From Desulfovibrio sp. UBA6121 (GTDB taxonomy: Bacteria; Desulfobacterota; Desulfovibrionia; Desulfovibrionales; Desulfovibrionaceae), in NCBI GenBank assembly GCA_002422505.1, contig DIVX01000121.1:7809-39973 (forward strand): a stretch of 32,165 nt of DNA, read 5' to 3'. The notes under the pieces are model-generated. The model searched no databases. It saw only the letters and a program-made list of their open reading frames with translations, and had not been told where the DNA came from. This document shows, one piece after another, positions 1-9,300 of this stretch (the first letter of the stretch is position 1; the number at the start of each line of letters is the position of its first letter). The translations under genes and the position numbers were made by a program.

Positions 1-2323
1 TCACGTCCACGCTGGCGCGGTTGTACAACACGCGGCGGTCCATGGGCCAAGCCCAGGCGAACTTGGGATACAGATGGATTTTGGCTTGCATGGGCGTTTG
101 GTTCAAATCGCGCCGCTTGGCCAGGTTGCCTGCTTCTTCCGTGTAGCCGCCGCAATACAGCCAGTTCATGCTGGTGGTGCTGCCGTCGTCTTTCAAGCTC
201 GGGAAGCCGGGCACCAGCTGGCCCTTTTGGTAGGTCTTGGCCCCGATGGTGGTCTCGCGGGTGAAGACCCCGTTAATGTGCTTGGCCACAGCCTCGGCGT
301 CGAACTTCGCCGGGTAGTCGGCCTTGGTGATGGGCTCGGGGAAGGCGCCGCCTTCCTTCTTGTACAGGTCGCGCACACGGTTCATGATTTCCACGAACAT
401 CTCGCCCATGTTGCGGCATTTGCCCAGGGGCTCCGCAGACTTGTAGTGCCACATGTGCCAGCGGCCGGAATTGGAGATGGTGCCCGCCTTTTCCGCGCGG
501 TAGGCGGATGGCAGCAGAAACACCTCGGTCTTGATCTTCTTGGAGTCCACGCCGGGCCTGCGCCAGTTGTCCGTGGTCTCGTTGTGGAACACCTCGCCTA
601 TGACCAGCCAGTCCAGCTTGTCCCAGGCCTTGCGCACCTTGTGGGAGTTGGGAATGCTTTGGCAGGGGTTGTGGCCGAAGCACAGGCCGCCCTTGATCTT
701 GTCCTTGTACATGCGGTCGAAGATGTACAGGTGCGAGTAATCCTCGCCCGGATCCATCTTGGGCACCCAGGAATAGCCGAAGTCGTTCTCCTTGGTGGCG
801 TTGTCGCCGTACCAGCTCTTGAGCAGGCTGACGACATACTTGGGCCGGTTCTGCCACCAGTTCACGCTCATGGGATCGACGCTTTTAGGCGTGTAGGCCT
901 TGAGGTAGTCGGCCAGGGTTTGGAAGTTGGCCGTGGGCGTGTTGTGGTAGCCGGGCAGGTAGCCATAGAGCAGGGCGTGGTCCGTGGTGCCCTGGACGTT
1001 GGGCTCGCCGCGCAGGGCCGCAATGCCGCCGCCCGCGTTGCCCACGTTGCCCAGCAGCTGCTGAATGAGCCCGGACATGCGGATGTTCTGCACGCCCACG
1101 CTGTGCTGGGTCCAGCCCAGGGCGTACACGAAGGCGCCCGCCTTGTCCGGCTTGCCCGTGGCGCAGTAGGCCTCGTACACCTTGAGCAGATCGGCCTTGG
1201 ACACGCCGGTGACCGAGGACACCTTGTCCAGATCGTAGCGGCTGTAGTGGTCGCGCATGACGTTGATGACGCAGCGGGGATGCTGGAGGGTCTTGTCGCG
1301 CTTGACCATGCCGGAGGCGTCCTTCTCAAAGGCCCAGAAGCTCTTGTCGTACTTGCCCTTGGCCGCGTCGAAGCCCGCGAACATGCCGTCCTTGAAGCTG
1401 TACTTTTCCCCCACCAGGAAGCTGGCGTTGGTATAGTTCAATACAAACTCGGCAAAGTACTTCTTGTTCTCCAGAATGTACTTGATCATGCCGCCCAGCA
1501 TGGCGATATCCGTGCCGGAGCGGATGGGCACGTGCAGGTTGCTGCGGGCGGACGTGCGCGAGAACTTGGGGTCCACGTGCATGACGAACGCGCCCTTCTC
1601 CTTGGCCTTCAAAATCCACTTGAAGGTCATGGGATGGTGCTCCGCGCAGTTGCTGCCCATGATGAGCACTGCGTCGGAGTTGGCGAGGTCGCAGTAGTGG
1701 TTGGTCATGGCGCCGCGGCCAAAACACTCGGCCAGGGCCGGAACGGACGGGCTGTGGCAGATGCGCGCCTGGTGGTCGAAGTGCACGATGCCAAAGGCGC
1801 GGATCATTTGGTGCAGCACGGCGGCTTCTTCATTGGAAACCTGGGAGGAGCCCAGGTGGAAGACGCTTTCCAGCCTGTTGACCACGGCACCGGCCGCGTT
1901 CTTGGGCATAAAGTCCTTGTCGCGCTGGTCCTTGATGCGCCGCGCGATGCGCTCCATCATCCAGTCCCAGTCTTTTTCCACCCACTTGGTGGCGCCGGGG
2001 GCGCGGTACAGGGGTTTGGTGAGCCGCTCCGGGCTGGTGTGCAGGCTCTTGAGGGAAGCGCCCTTGGCGCACAGGCCGCCGCCGCTGATGGGGTAGTCCG
2101 GGTCGCCCTCGACGTTGATGATCTTGCCGTTCTTGGCGTGCACCAGCACGTTGCAGCAGCAGGAGCAGAACGGGCAAATGGAGATGGACTCCTTGGCGCC
2201 CTCGATTTTGAGCCCGGCCGCATAAGCCTGCGTGGGCGCGAGGTTTATCCCCAGCTTGGAAAGCCCCAGGCAGGCTGTGCCCGCCCCGAGCAGTTTGATG
2301 AATCCTCGACGTGATACGCTCAT
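1..2323 (-). CDS. fdnG: Formate dehydrogenase catalytic (alpha) subunit, Cys form, truncated by window edge
   Basis: Oxidises formate to CO2 at a molybdenum or tungsten bis-pterin site in the periplasm. The frame is open from the ATG at 2323 to base 1, giving 774 codons of a family usually near 1000 residues; the C-terminus lies outside the window. The N-terminus has a twin-arginine signal (SRRGFIKLLGAG). Next comes the 4Fe-4S site CX2CX3CX27C (Cys50, 53, 57, 85). The active-site stretch HQARICHSPSV places cysteine at residue 189, followed by the conserved His190. The codon is TGC, so this is not the selenocysteine (TGA) form common in related organisms. The start is supported by AGGAGGAGG seven or so bases upstream. 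It diverges from a ModE-like regulator gene. Beta and other subunits would be expected beyond the left edge. The identification as formate dehydrogenase is strong; the electron-acceptor partner is not visible. Confidence 0.93.
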   Translation of the reverse strand, partial: MSVSRRGFIKLLGAGTACLGLSKLGINLAPTQAYAAGLKIEGAKESISICPFCSCCCNVLVHAKNGKIINVEGDPDYPISGGGLCAKGASLKSLHTSPERLTKPLYRAPGATKWVEKDWDWMMERIARRIKDQRDKDFMPKNAAGAVVNRLESVFHLGSSQVSNEEAAVLHQMIRAFGIVHFDHQARICHSPSVPALAECFGRGAMTNHYCDLANSDAVLIMGSNCAEHHPMTFKWILKAKEKGAFVMHVDPKFSRTSARSNLHVPIRSGTDIAMLGGMIKYILENKKYFAEFVLNYTNASFLVGEKYSFKDGMFAGFDAAKGKYDKSFWAFEKDASGMVKRDKTLQHPRCVINVMRDHYSRYDLDKVSSVTGVSKADLLKVYEAYCATGKPDKAGAFVYALGWTQHSVGVQNIRMSGLIQQLLGNVGNAGGGIAALRGEPNVQGTTDHALLYGYLPGYHNTPTANFQTLADYLKAYTPKSVDPMSVNWWQNRPKYVVSLLKSWYGDNATKENDFGYSWVPKMDPGEDYSHLYIFDRMYKDKIKGGLCFGHNPCQSIPNSHKVRKAWDKLDWLVIGEVFHNETTDNWRRPGVDSKKIKTEVFLLPSAYRAEKAGTISNSGRWHMWHYKSAEPLGKCRNMGEMFVEIMNRVRDLYKKEGGAFPEPITKADYPAKFDAEAVAKHINGVFTRETTIGAKTYQKGQLVPGFPSLKDDGSTTSMNWLYCGGYTEEAGNLAKRRDLNQTPMQAKIHLYPKFAWAWPMDRRVLYNRASVDV

Positions 2324-2419
2324 GCCTCCTCCTTGGTTTTGAGACGGTGCGGCTTCGCCAGCGGTGCAGGGCTGGCCTGTTGGAAGCCGAGTGGAACAAA
2401 AATGCCACAGACAGGCAGG

Positions 2420-2490
2420 TGAGCAATAATTATCTAATTATTTTAAAGTATTTTCTGAAACACATATCCAGCCAGACAATACTTAGAATA
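2420..2490. promoter_or_regulatory. AT-rich island with perfect palindrome between fdnG and the ModE-like gene
   Basis: The 400-bp divergent gap (2324-2723) contains no gene. At 2425-2442 there is a perfect inverted repeat AATAATTA-tc-TAATTATT, and a second pair AAGTATT (2446-2452) / AATACTT (2478-2484) lies beside it. The block is strikingly AT-rich in a GC-rich window. Its position about 100 bp upstream of the formate dehydrogenase start and next to a DNA-binding regulator suggests an operator or promoter region. Which protein binds is inference. Confidence 0.5.
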
Positions 2491-2723
2491 GAGAATCCAA
2501 GCAGATACACTCCTGGTGTCAGAACATGGACAAGTGCGGAGGAGTAGCCTTTGTATGCGGCCAGAGGTAGTGAGGCCATACTGGAACAGGATTGCCCTGC
2601 ATGGGCTGTTTAGCGAACCTGCAAGGAGGAGAATGGCGTGAGCACGCGTATGAGAAGAGTGCCAACCTTTGGGGCGTCGTCCCGTATCGCCGGGGCGCTT
2701 CGAAGCGGGAGGAGGAGCGCCGC

Positions 2724-3167
2724 ATGACCACACATGCACTCCCGTCCGGGTCGGACGGGGCCAACACACTCCAGAGTCTCAATCATCTGAAGGCCGAGAC
2801 GACGACGCGGCCGACCATCCGCCTGCATATCTGGCTGGAAAGCCAGGGCGAGCTCTACTTCGGCATCGGGCGCGCCCAACTTCTGTACAATATCCAAAGC
2901 TACGGCTCCATCAAGAAGGCCGCCCAGAACATGGGCATGAGCTACCGCGCCGCGTGGGGCAAGATCCAGCAAAGCGAGCAGGCCCTTGGGGTGAAGCTTG
3001 TGGAGCACCGGGGGGCCAAGCGCGAGGGCGTGCGCCTGACGCGCGAGGGCGAGGAGATAGCGGACATGTTCCTGGCCTGGTTCACGGCTGTGGAGCGTTG
3101 CGCGCTGTCCTCGGCCGATTCCATCTTTCCATTCCAGGTGACGGGGTTTGAGCAGGCGGATATCTGA
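2724..3167 (+). CDS. ModE-like winged-helix transcriptional regulator (DNA-binding domain only)
   Basis: Predicted 147-aa cytoplasmic DNA-binding protein. Residues about 33-125 match the LysR/ModE-type N-terminal winged helix: IWLESQGELYFGIGRAQLL, then the helix-turn-helix around YGSIKKAAQNMGMSYRAAW (60-78), KIQQSEQALG and the wing GVRLTREGEE. The C-terminal TOBE/MOP molybdate-binding domains of E. coli ModE are absent, so it is a short, stand-alone HTH form. The ATG at 2724 was chosen because GGAGGAG lies eight bases upstream and homology begins after it; an upstream in-frame ATG at 2592 has no such site. It is transcribed divergently from a molybdo/tungsto formate dehydrogenase, so control of that gene or of pterin-metal uptake is plausible but inferred. 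No metal-sensing domain is seen. Confidence 0.82.
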   Translation: MTTHALPSGSDGANTLQSLNHLKAETTTRPTIRLHIWLESQGELYFGIGRAQLLYNIQSYGSIKKAAQNMGMSYRAAWGKIQQSEQALGVKLVEHRGAKREGVRLTREGEEIADMFLAWFTAVERCALSSADSIFPFQVTGFEQADI

Positions 3168-3254
3168 CCCGGCTTCTTGCTTGCGGCGTGACCGCAAGAG
3201 CATGACCGACCTCCCGGACTCCGCCCGGCCCAGCCTCTTCCCTTCGCCCTCCAA

Positions 3255-3300
3255 CGCAGAGGGCTCTTTCCCGCGTCCCCGCCGGAAAGAGCCCTCTGCG
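3255..3300. repeat. 17-bp perfect inverted repeat (hairpin) between convergent genes
   Basis: CGCAGAGGGCTCTTTCC at 3255-3271 is exactly complementary to 3284-3300, with a 12-nt loop. It lies between the stop of the ModE-like gene and the stop of the convergent glycosyltransferase gene. It may end transcription from both sides, but no T-run follows on either strand. It directly precedes the 31-nt dispersed tag at 3305-3335. Confidence 0.75.
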
Positions 3301-3304
3301 CCCT

Positions 3305-3335
3305 GGGGATTCCAAAGGGCTGCAAGTCCTTTGGC
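3305..3335 (+). repeat. Dispersed 31-nt intergenic tag, copy 1
   Basis: The tag begins GGGGATTCCAAAGGGCT and ends CCTTTGGC. It is itself an imperfect palindrome (CCAAAGGGC...TCCTTTGG). The same 31 nt, with two differences, recurs on the opposite strand at 30574-30604. In both copies the tag lies 3-4 nt after a long hairpin, and both copies lie between convergent genes. Confidence 0.7.
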
Positions 3336-3371
3336 CGCCGGAGGCTATTCGTCTTCTCCCCGCCTTTCTTC

Positions 3372-4430
3372 CTACACCCCCAGCATGGGCCGCAGCACGT
3401 CCCACGCCTGTTCGGGCCGTATGTCCCGCATGCAGTGATGGTGGCCCAGGGGGCAGGCCTTGTGCCCGTGCAGCCCGCAGGGGCGGCAATCCAGCGGCGT
3501 TTCCAGCACGCGGGAATTCTGCCCGCGCGGGAAGAAGCCCAGCGCGCGCACGGTGGGGCCGAAGCAGGCGGCCAGGGGCACGTTTTGCGCCCAGGCCAGG
3601 TGCATGGGGCCAGAGTCGTTGGTCAGGCAGGCGTCGAGCCGGGCCAGGCAGGCGGCCAGGGCGGGAATGGTGAGCATGCCCGCAAGGTTCACCAGGCGGC
3701 CGGAGGCGTCGTCCGCCGTGCGCGCTATGTGCGCGGCAAGCTCTTCCTCGCCCGGCCCGGCGAAGAGCAGCACCACGGCCCCGGCGTTCAGGGCCCGGCG
3801 GGCCACTTCGGCAAAGTGCTTCCTGGGCCAGCATTTGGTGGGCCAGGTGGAGCCGGGGTGGATGCCCAGCCTGGGGCCTTCGGGCAGCCCGGCGTAAATC
3901 TCATCGGCGCGGGCCAGGGCCTCGGGCGGCAGGTCCAGGCGCGGCAGGGGCGCTGGGGTGGCCGTGTCGGCAAAAATGCCCAGGGGCCCGCCGAGCTGGA
4001 AGATGCGTTCTATTTCCTCCAGACGGTCGAAGCGGCGGTCGACGAGGTGGGTGTAGGCCAGCCAGTTGTACCAGGGGCGATGGTAGCCTATGCGCACGGG
4101 CGCGCCCACGGCGCGGGCCAGGTAGGCGCTGCGCAAGCTGGCGTGGGGCGAAATCCAAAGGTCGAAGCCTTCCAGGGCCAGCTCGTTGCCCAGGGCGCGT
4201 GCGGCGAGAAGCCCCTTCTGGCTGCCGCGCTTGGCAAAGGCGCGCACGCTCGTCAGTTCGCGCTGGGCGCTAAAGAGCTTTTCCAGCCCGGCGCGCACGA
4301 AAAAATGCAGCTCGGCTTCCGGGTAGCGCGCCTTGAGGGTTTGGATAAAGGGCAGGGTGAGCACGGCGTCGCCCAGGAAGGCGGTTTGCCAAAGCCCGAT
4401 TTTGCTGAAGCTGCGCGTGGAGAGGTCCAT
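3372..4430 (-). CDS. Glycosyltransferase family 9 (heptosyltransferase-like)
   Basis: A 352-aa protein of the ADP-heptose:LPS heptosyltransferase family, which adds heptose or related sugars to the lipopolysaccharide core on the cytoplasmic face of the inner membrane. The N-terminal Rossmann-like start (KIGLWQTAFLGDAVLTLPF, residues 10-28) carries the GD acceptor-site motif. The C-terminal donor site has HPGSTWPTKCWP (191-202), NDSGPMHLAW (271-280) and FGPT (290-293). Near the C-terminus is a cysteine/histidine cluster, Cys315, Cys318, Cys326 and Cys333 in CRPCGLHGHKACPLGHHHC, a possible metal site. The start ATG at 4430 has only a weak upstream AGGCGA. No other LPS genes flank it, so the precise sugar and acceptor cannot be told. 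It is convergent with the ModE-like gene and separated from it by the hairpin repeat. Confidence 0.85.
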   Translation of the reverse strand: MDLSTRSFSKIGLWQTAFLGDAVLTLPFIQTLKARYPEAELHFFVRAGLEKLFSAQRELTSVRAFAKRGSQKGLLAARALGNELALEGFDLWISPHASLRSAYLARAVGAPVRIGYHRPWYNWLAYTHLVDRRFDRLEEIERIFQLGGPLGIFADTATPAPLPRLDLPPEALARADEIYAGLPEGPRLGIHPGSTWPTKCWPRKHFAEVARRALNAGAVVLLFAGPGEEELAAHIARTADDASGRLVNLAGMLTIPALAACLARLDACLTNDSGPMHLAWAQNVPLAACFGPTVRALGFFPRGQNSRVLETPLDCRPCGLHGHKACPLGHHHCMRDIRPEQAWDVLRPMLGV

Positions 4431-4570
4431 CAGTTGCGTCTCGCCTGTTTGGCCCGCCCGGCCGGTTCGTTCAGCGCCGCGCCGCCGAAACGCGGGCCCA
4501 CGGCTTGCCCTTGGGCACGGCCTGCGCTACATGGTGGCAAGAGGCTTGGGCCACTGCCCTGGAGGGAGTC

Positions 4571-4810
4571 ATGAAGTACATCATGTTCGAGGATTTTTCC
4601 GGCGCGCCTGTGCCCGTTATTTTTCCAAAACGCATCGACTTTGCGGAGATGCGCGAGCAGATTCCCTACACCAAGGTGCTTTCCGCCGGGTACGTGCACG
4701 TGGCCGGAAGCGGTTTCGCCTGCCATGGCGAGTCCAAGAGCCTTGAGGTGCAAGCCAGGCCGGAGGACGCAGCCATCATTGCCGCCAAGATGGCCAACCC
4801 GGACATGTAG
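4571..4810 (+). CDS. Small conserved hypothetical protein, 79 aa
   Basis: Starts MKYIMFEDFSG at 4571 with GGAGGGAG immediately upstream; a longer in-frame start at 4505 has no ribosome site and adds an unlikely leader. The product has no signal peptide or membrane segment and looks like a compact soluble alpha/beta protein (PVPVIFPKRIDFAEM, TKVLSAGYVHVAGSGFACHG, RPEDAAIIAAKM). I do not recognise a family and assign no function. It stands alone, divergent from the glycosyltransferase and convergent with glpX, sharing a bidirectional terminator with the latter. Confidence 0.7.
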   Translation: MKYIMFEDFSGAPVPVIFPKRIDFAEMREQIPYTKVLSAGYVHVAGSGFACHGESKSLEVQARPEDAAIIAAKMANPDM

Positions 4811-4868
4811 CCCCGGACAAGAGAAGCTTGGCGCGCGGCGCTGCGCAAGAAAAAAAGGCCCACAGGAA

Positions 4869-4903
4869 AAATGGCCGGGAAGGTTTCGCCCTCCCGGCCA
4901 TTT
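4869..4903. terminator. Bidirectional intrinsic terminator
   Basis: AAATGGCCGGGA (4869-4880) pairs perfectly with 4892-4903 around an 11-nt loop. CGCTTTTCT follows on the plus strand, and T-runs follow on the minus strand. It serves the 79-aa gene and glpX, which converge here. Confidence 0.8.
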
Positions 4904-4910
4904 CGCTTTT

Positions 4911-5894
4911 CTAGTCGTACTTTACGGCGCTGAACTTCATGAGGCTGTCCCAGGAGTGGATGGCCTCGATGTAGCGGATGGTGCCGGTTTTGCCGCGCAT
5001 GACCAGGGAGCTGGTCTCCGCGCCGTAGCCATGGTAGCGCACGCCCTTGAGGAACGTGCCGCCGGAGATGCCCGTGGCGGCGAAGAACACGTCGTCGCTT
5101 TTCACCAGGTCGCCCACGGTGAGCACGCGGCGGACGTCGACCCCGGCCTGGGCCAGGGCGTTCTTCTCGTCCTGCTTCTGCGGGTCGAGCTTGCAGAACA
5201 TTTCTCCGCCCATGATGCGGATGGCGCAGGCGGCCAGGACGCCTTCGGGCGTGCCGCCGGTGCCCATCATCAGGTCCACGTCGTTGCGCGGGTCTATGGC
5301 CATGAGCGCCCCGGCCACGTCGCCGTCGGTGTGCAGCTGAATGCGCGCGCCCGCCTCGCGGATGTCGGCGATGAGTTTTTTGTGACGCGGCTTGTCGAGC
5401 ACAAAGACCACCAGGTCGTCCACGTCCTTGCCAAGGGCCTTGGCGATGCGGATGAGATTGGTGGGCACCGGGGCCTCGATGTCTACAACGCTCTTGGCCG
5501 CGGCGGGCACCACAAGCTTCTGCATGTAGTAGCTGGGGCCCGGATCGTACATGGTGCCTGCCGGGGAAACGCCCACCACGGAAATGGCGTTGGGACGGCC
5601 ATAGGCCAGCAGGCTGGTGCCCTCAACGGGGTCCACGGCGACGTCTACGGCCTGGGGGCCGCCCGCGCCGACTTTCTCGCCTGCGTGCAACATGGGCGCG
5701 TTGTCCTTCTCGCCCTCGCCGATGATGACCGTGCCGCTGATGGCCAGGGAATTGAACGAGAGGCGCATGGCTTCAACGGCTGCGCCGTCGCCTGCGTTCT
5801 TGTCGCCTTTGCCCAGCCAGCGGGCGCTGGCCAAAGCCGCAGCCTCGGTGACGCGCACCAGATCCATGGCCAGGTTTCTTTGCGGAGCTTCCAT
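4911..5894 (-). CDS. glpX: Fructose-1,6-bisphosphatase class II
   Basis: Hydrolyses fructose 1,6-bisphosphate to fructose 6-phosphate in gluconeogenesis, in the cytoplasm, with divalent metal. The 327-aa product has the GlpX signatures IIGEGEKDNAPML (around 57-69), VDPVEGTSL (87-95), HTDGDVAGALMAI and MGTGGTPEGVLAACAI. The start at 5894 (MEAPQRNLAMDL) is chosen over an upstream in-frame ATG at 5939 because AGGAGA lies just before it and homologues start there. Length is normal for the family. It is monocistronic, with its own candidate promoter and a strong terminator. In an organism living on C1/C2 or lactate-type substrates it would supply hexose phosphates; that is inference. Confidence 0.95.
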   Translation of the reverse strand: MEAPQRNLAMDLVRVTEAAALASARWLGKGDKNAGDGAAVEAMRLSFNSLAISGTVIIGEGEKDNAPMLHAGEKVGAGGPQAVDVAVDPVEGTSLLAYGRPNAISVVGVSPAGTMYDPGPSYYMQKLVVPAAAKSVVDIEAPVPTNLIRIAKALGKDVDDLVVFVLDKPRHKKLIADIREAGARIQLHTDGDVAGALMAIDPRNDVDLMMGTGGTPEGVLAACAIRIMGGEMFCKLDPQKQDEKNALAQAGVDVRRVLTVGDLVKSDDVFFAATGISGGTFLKGVRYHGYGAETSSLVMRGKTGTIRYIEAIHSWDSLMKFSAVKYD

Positions 5895-5954
5895 CCGTGC
5901 TCTCCTTGTGTGTCGAGACGACGTAGTGTGTTGCGTCAAATTTCGTGTGGCGCG

Positions 5955-5984
5955 ATGCTAACAGAGCAGGCGGCAGGTCGGCAA
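5955..5984 (-). promoter_or_regulatory. Candidate sigma-70 promoter of glpX
   Basis: On the minus strand TTGCCG (5984-5979) and TAGCAT (5960-5955) are 18 nt apart, each matching four of six consensus bases. This would give a leader of roughly 50 nt before the glpX start. The rest of the 429-bp gap 5895-6323 shows no gene. Confidence 0.35.
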
Positions 5985-6228
5985 GGGCTCGCGGGTGACG
6001 CTTTGGCGACGGCGGCGCGGAATTCGGCATAAAAACGACCGATGGCGCGCTGCGGCCGCCCAGGGGAAACTGCGCGGAGCGCGTGAAGCGTGGCCTCGGC
6101 AGAGCCCGGGCTGGCGGGAAATCCCTGGGTCGGCCCAAGGGAAGAACGTCACGCAGCAAGCAGCTTAGCCGCGCTGCCCAAAAACGCAAGAGAACCGGGA
6201 ACGGGTCCGCAGCGGGCGGCGCAGCCCC

Positions 6229-6285
6229 AAAAAAAGCAGAGGTCCAGGCGCAGGCAGGACGCCTCAGCCCCTTAGGCGCGCCTGG
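6229..6285 (-). terminator. Candidate terminator of the GGDEF-EAL gene
   Basis: Downstream of the 6324 stop on the minus strand, CCAGGCGC (6285-6278) pairs with GCGCCTGG (6251-6244) with an inner AGGCG/CGCCT stem. A run of seven T follows (6235-6229). Confidence 0.45.
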
Positions 6286-6323
6286 CCCACAGCACAAGCG
6301 CGCGCTCAGCTACCGCCATGGCC

Positions 6324-9300
6324 TCAAACCCCGACGCGCGCCTGCTCCAATTGTTCGTGGCGCTCCAAAAGCTCGGCCAGTTCGACCAGGGGCAGGGGCT
6401 GGTGAAAGTAGAAGCCCTGCACGCTCTCGCAGCCAAGGGCCACCAGCATGTCCAGCTGCTCGCGCGTTTCCACGCCCTCGGCCACGATGCTCAAGCGCAG
6501 GCTGCCCGCCAGGGCGGCGATGGCCCGCACCAAGGCGCGGCTGTCGGCGTCCTCGCGGGGCAGGTCGCGCACAAAGGAGCGGTCGATCTTCAGCACGTCC
6601 ACGGGGAAGCGCTGCAAATAGGACAGGGACGAATAGCCGGTGCCGAAGTCGTCGATGGCCAGGGAAACGCCCAGGGCCTTGAGTCGGCGCATGGCCGTAA
6701 GCGCGGTTTCCGGGTCGCCCATGAGGGCGGATTCCGTAAGCTCCAGCTTCAGCAGGGCCGGGGGCATGCCGGTTTCGCGCAGCACGCCGCGCACCATGTC
6801 CACCAGGTCCGGCTGGGCGAACTGCCGGGCGGAAAGGTTCACCGCCAGCGAAATGCGCCGCGCAGAGCCGAAACGCCTGCGCAGGGCGGTTATTTCTTCG
6901 CAGGCGCGGCGCAGCACCTGCTCGCCCAGGGGCACAATGAGCCCGGAATCCTCCGCGTGGGAGATGAAAGCGTGCGGCGACACCAGCCCGCGCGTGGGGC
7001 TTTGCCAGCGCGCCAGGGCCTCCACCCCGCGCATAAAGACGCCGTCGGCCGACATGATGGGCTGGTAGTACACAAGAAATTCGTCGTGCTCCAGGCCGCG
7101 GCGCATGTCGGCGTCCAGGGCCAGCAGTTCCTGGGCGCGGCGCAGCATGCCGGGGTGGAACAGGCGCATCCTGTCGCGGCCGGAATCCTTGGCGCGGTGC
7201 ATGGCCAAATCGGCGTTCTGCAACACGTTCTCCGCATTCTGGCCTTCCTCAACGGGGCCCAGCACCACGCCCACGCTGGCGGTAAGACGCACCTCCTGGC
7301 CCTCCACGTTCATGGGGCGGCACAGGCCCTCCATGGCGGCGCGCAAAACATCCTGGGCGGTGTCCAGGCTGTCGGCCCGGTCCACCAGCAGCACGAACTC
7401 GTCGCCGCCGAAACGACCCACGGCCCCCCGCCCGGTGAGGCTGCGCACCAGCCTGCGCCCGGCCTCCATCAGCACGCGGTCGCCAAAGGAATGGCCCAAA
7501 CTGTCGTTCAGCATCTTGAAGCGGTCCAAGTCCACAAAGGCCACGGCAAAGGCCAGGCCGCTGTGCCGAGCCTTGTCCAGGGTGCGCTGCACAAGCTCCA
7601 GGCAGCGCGCCCGGTTGGGCAGCCCGGTAAGCTGGTCGTGCAGGGCCTTGAACTTCAACTGGCCTTCCATCTGCTTGCGCGCGGTTATGTCGGCCATGAC
7701 CATGATGGCGGCCACGATGCGGCCCTCGGCGTTGCGCACGGGGCTTGCGTTGGCCAGAATCCAGCGCTCCGGCTCGCCGCCGAGGAAGAAGCGCACCTCC
7801 AGGTCGCGGGTGTGCTCGCCGTGGTTCATGGCGCGGGAAAGGGGCGTTTCGCCGGGGCTCACCTCGCGGTTGTCCTCGTCCAGGAAACGCCAAATGGGCA
7901 GGTGGCCGTGCACCTCCATGCCCACCAGGATCTCCGGGTCCACGCCGAGCATTTGCGCCGCGGCGGGGTTGGCTATGCCCACCCGGCCCGTGGCCGCATC
8001 GCCGATGATGATGCCCCAGGGAGCCTGCTCCAGCGAGGCGGCGAACAGCGCGCGGGTGCTCTCAAGGTCGCGCTCCAGGCGCTTTTTCTCGGTGATGTCG
8101 TGCCCGAAGGCGCAGACGTATTCCTCGTCGCCAAAGCGCATGTAAAAGGCCTTCATCTCTTTCAGGATAGGCCGTTTGTCGCGTCCGAACTGCGTGGTTT
8201 CGTAGGTGTAGGGCCCCTGGCGCACCTGGTGGAACAGCCGGTTGGCCTCGTCCGGGGTGTGGGCGGGGTCGATGCCGCTCATGGGCAGGCTCAGCAGTTC
8301 CTGGCGGGGAAAGCCCAGGCTGCGGGCCACGGCCTCGTTGACATAGACGAGGTCGCCGTTGGGACGGGCCAGGTAGACTTCCTCCACGCCTGCGTCGAGG
8401 AAGAATTTGAAGCGGGCCAGATCGCGCTCGGCCTGGCGCGACTGGGTGGTGTCCTGGAACACGGCCACGCCCGCGCGCACGTGCCCGTGGGCGTCGCGCA
8501 CGGGGGCGGCGTTGATCTGGACCCAGCGCTCGGTTCCATCCGGAAACACCAGGCGGTATTCCCCTCCTTCGGTTGCCTCGCCAAGGCGCAAGGCCCGCAG
8601 GATGGGCTGCTCCGCCAAGGGAACGTAGCGGCCCTGGCTGGTGTAAACCCGCCAATGCGCGTCTTGTTCGCAGTCAATCAACCTGGGGGGGGCCTCAAGC
8701 CGCAGAATGCGCAGGGCCTCCGGGTTGAACACGGCCTGGGAAACGGGGTCCTCGTGGATGATGATGATGCCCGAAGGGGATTGGTCGATGGCCAGGGCCA
8801 GCAGGTCCTGCGTCTTGCGGTGGCGGGCCATTTCGATCATCAGGCTGTCGCGCAGCAGGTCGGTTTCGCGGCTGCGGGTAAGGGCCAGGCGGCGCACGCG
8901 CCGGGCGCGCAGCAACACCAGCAGGCTTGCGGCAAGGCAGGCCGCGCCGAGGCCGACGCCCGCCGCCCAGGGGGGCAGCCTGCGGTCGCCTTTGACGTAG
9001 CGCTTCTCCAGGGCGCGCACTTCCGCCGGGTCCAAAGTTTCCAGCCCGGCGTTAAGGCGCGCCACCAGGGCCTGATCCTCCCTGCGCACGGCCGAGCGCA
9101 GCACCATGCCGGGAAAGCGGCGCACCAGGGCGAAGCGCTCGTCGCCGCCCAGGGCCTGCAGCCGGTGCAGCAGCGGCAGCACGGGTCCGGCGGCCAGCTG
9201 CACCTGCCCCAGGGCCAAGGCGGCCGCCAGGGCGTCCAGGTCCGGGAACTCCCGCTGGCGCAGGCCTGGGTAGGCTGCGGAAAGGGAGCCGCCCACCGCC

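Noticed and set aside
74..2314. 746-codon open frame on the plus strand
   Set aside because: It is antisense to the formate dehydrogenase frame; the composition (His, Gly, Val, Ala rich) is that of a GC-rich shadow and there is no domain or ribosome site.
3255..3300. Simple intrinsic terminator
   Set aside because: The stem is strong but no T-run follows on either strand; it is listed as a hairpin repeat instead.
3435..4574. 379-codon open frame on the plus strand
   Set aside because: Antisense to the family 9 glycosyltransferase, which has all its motifs.
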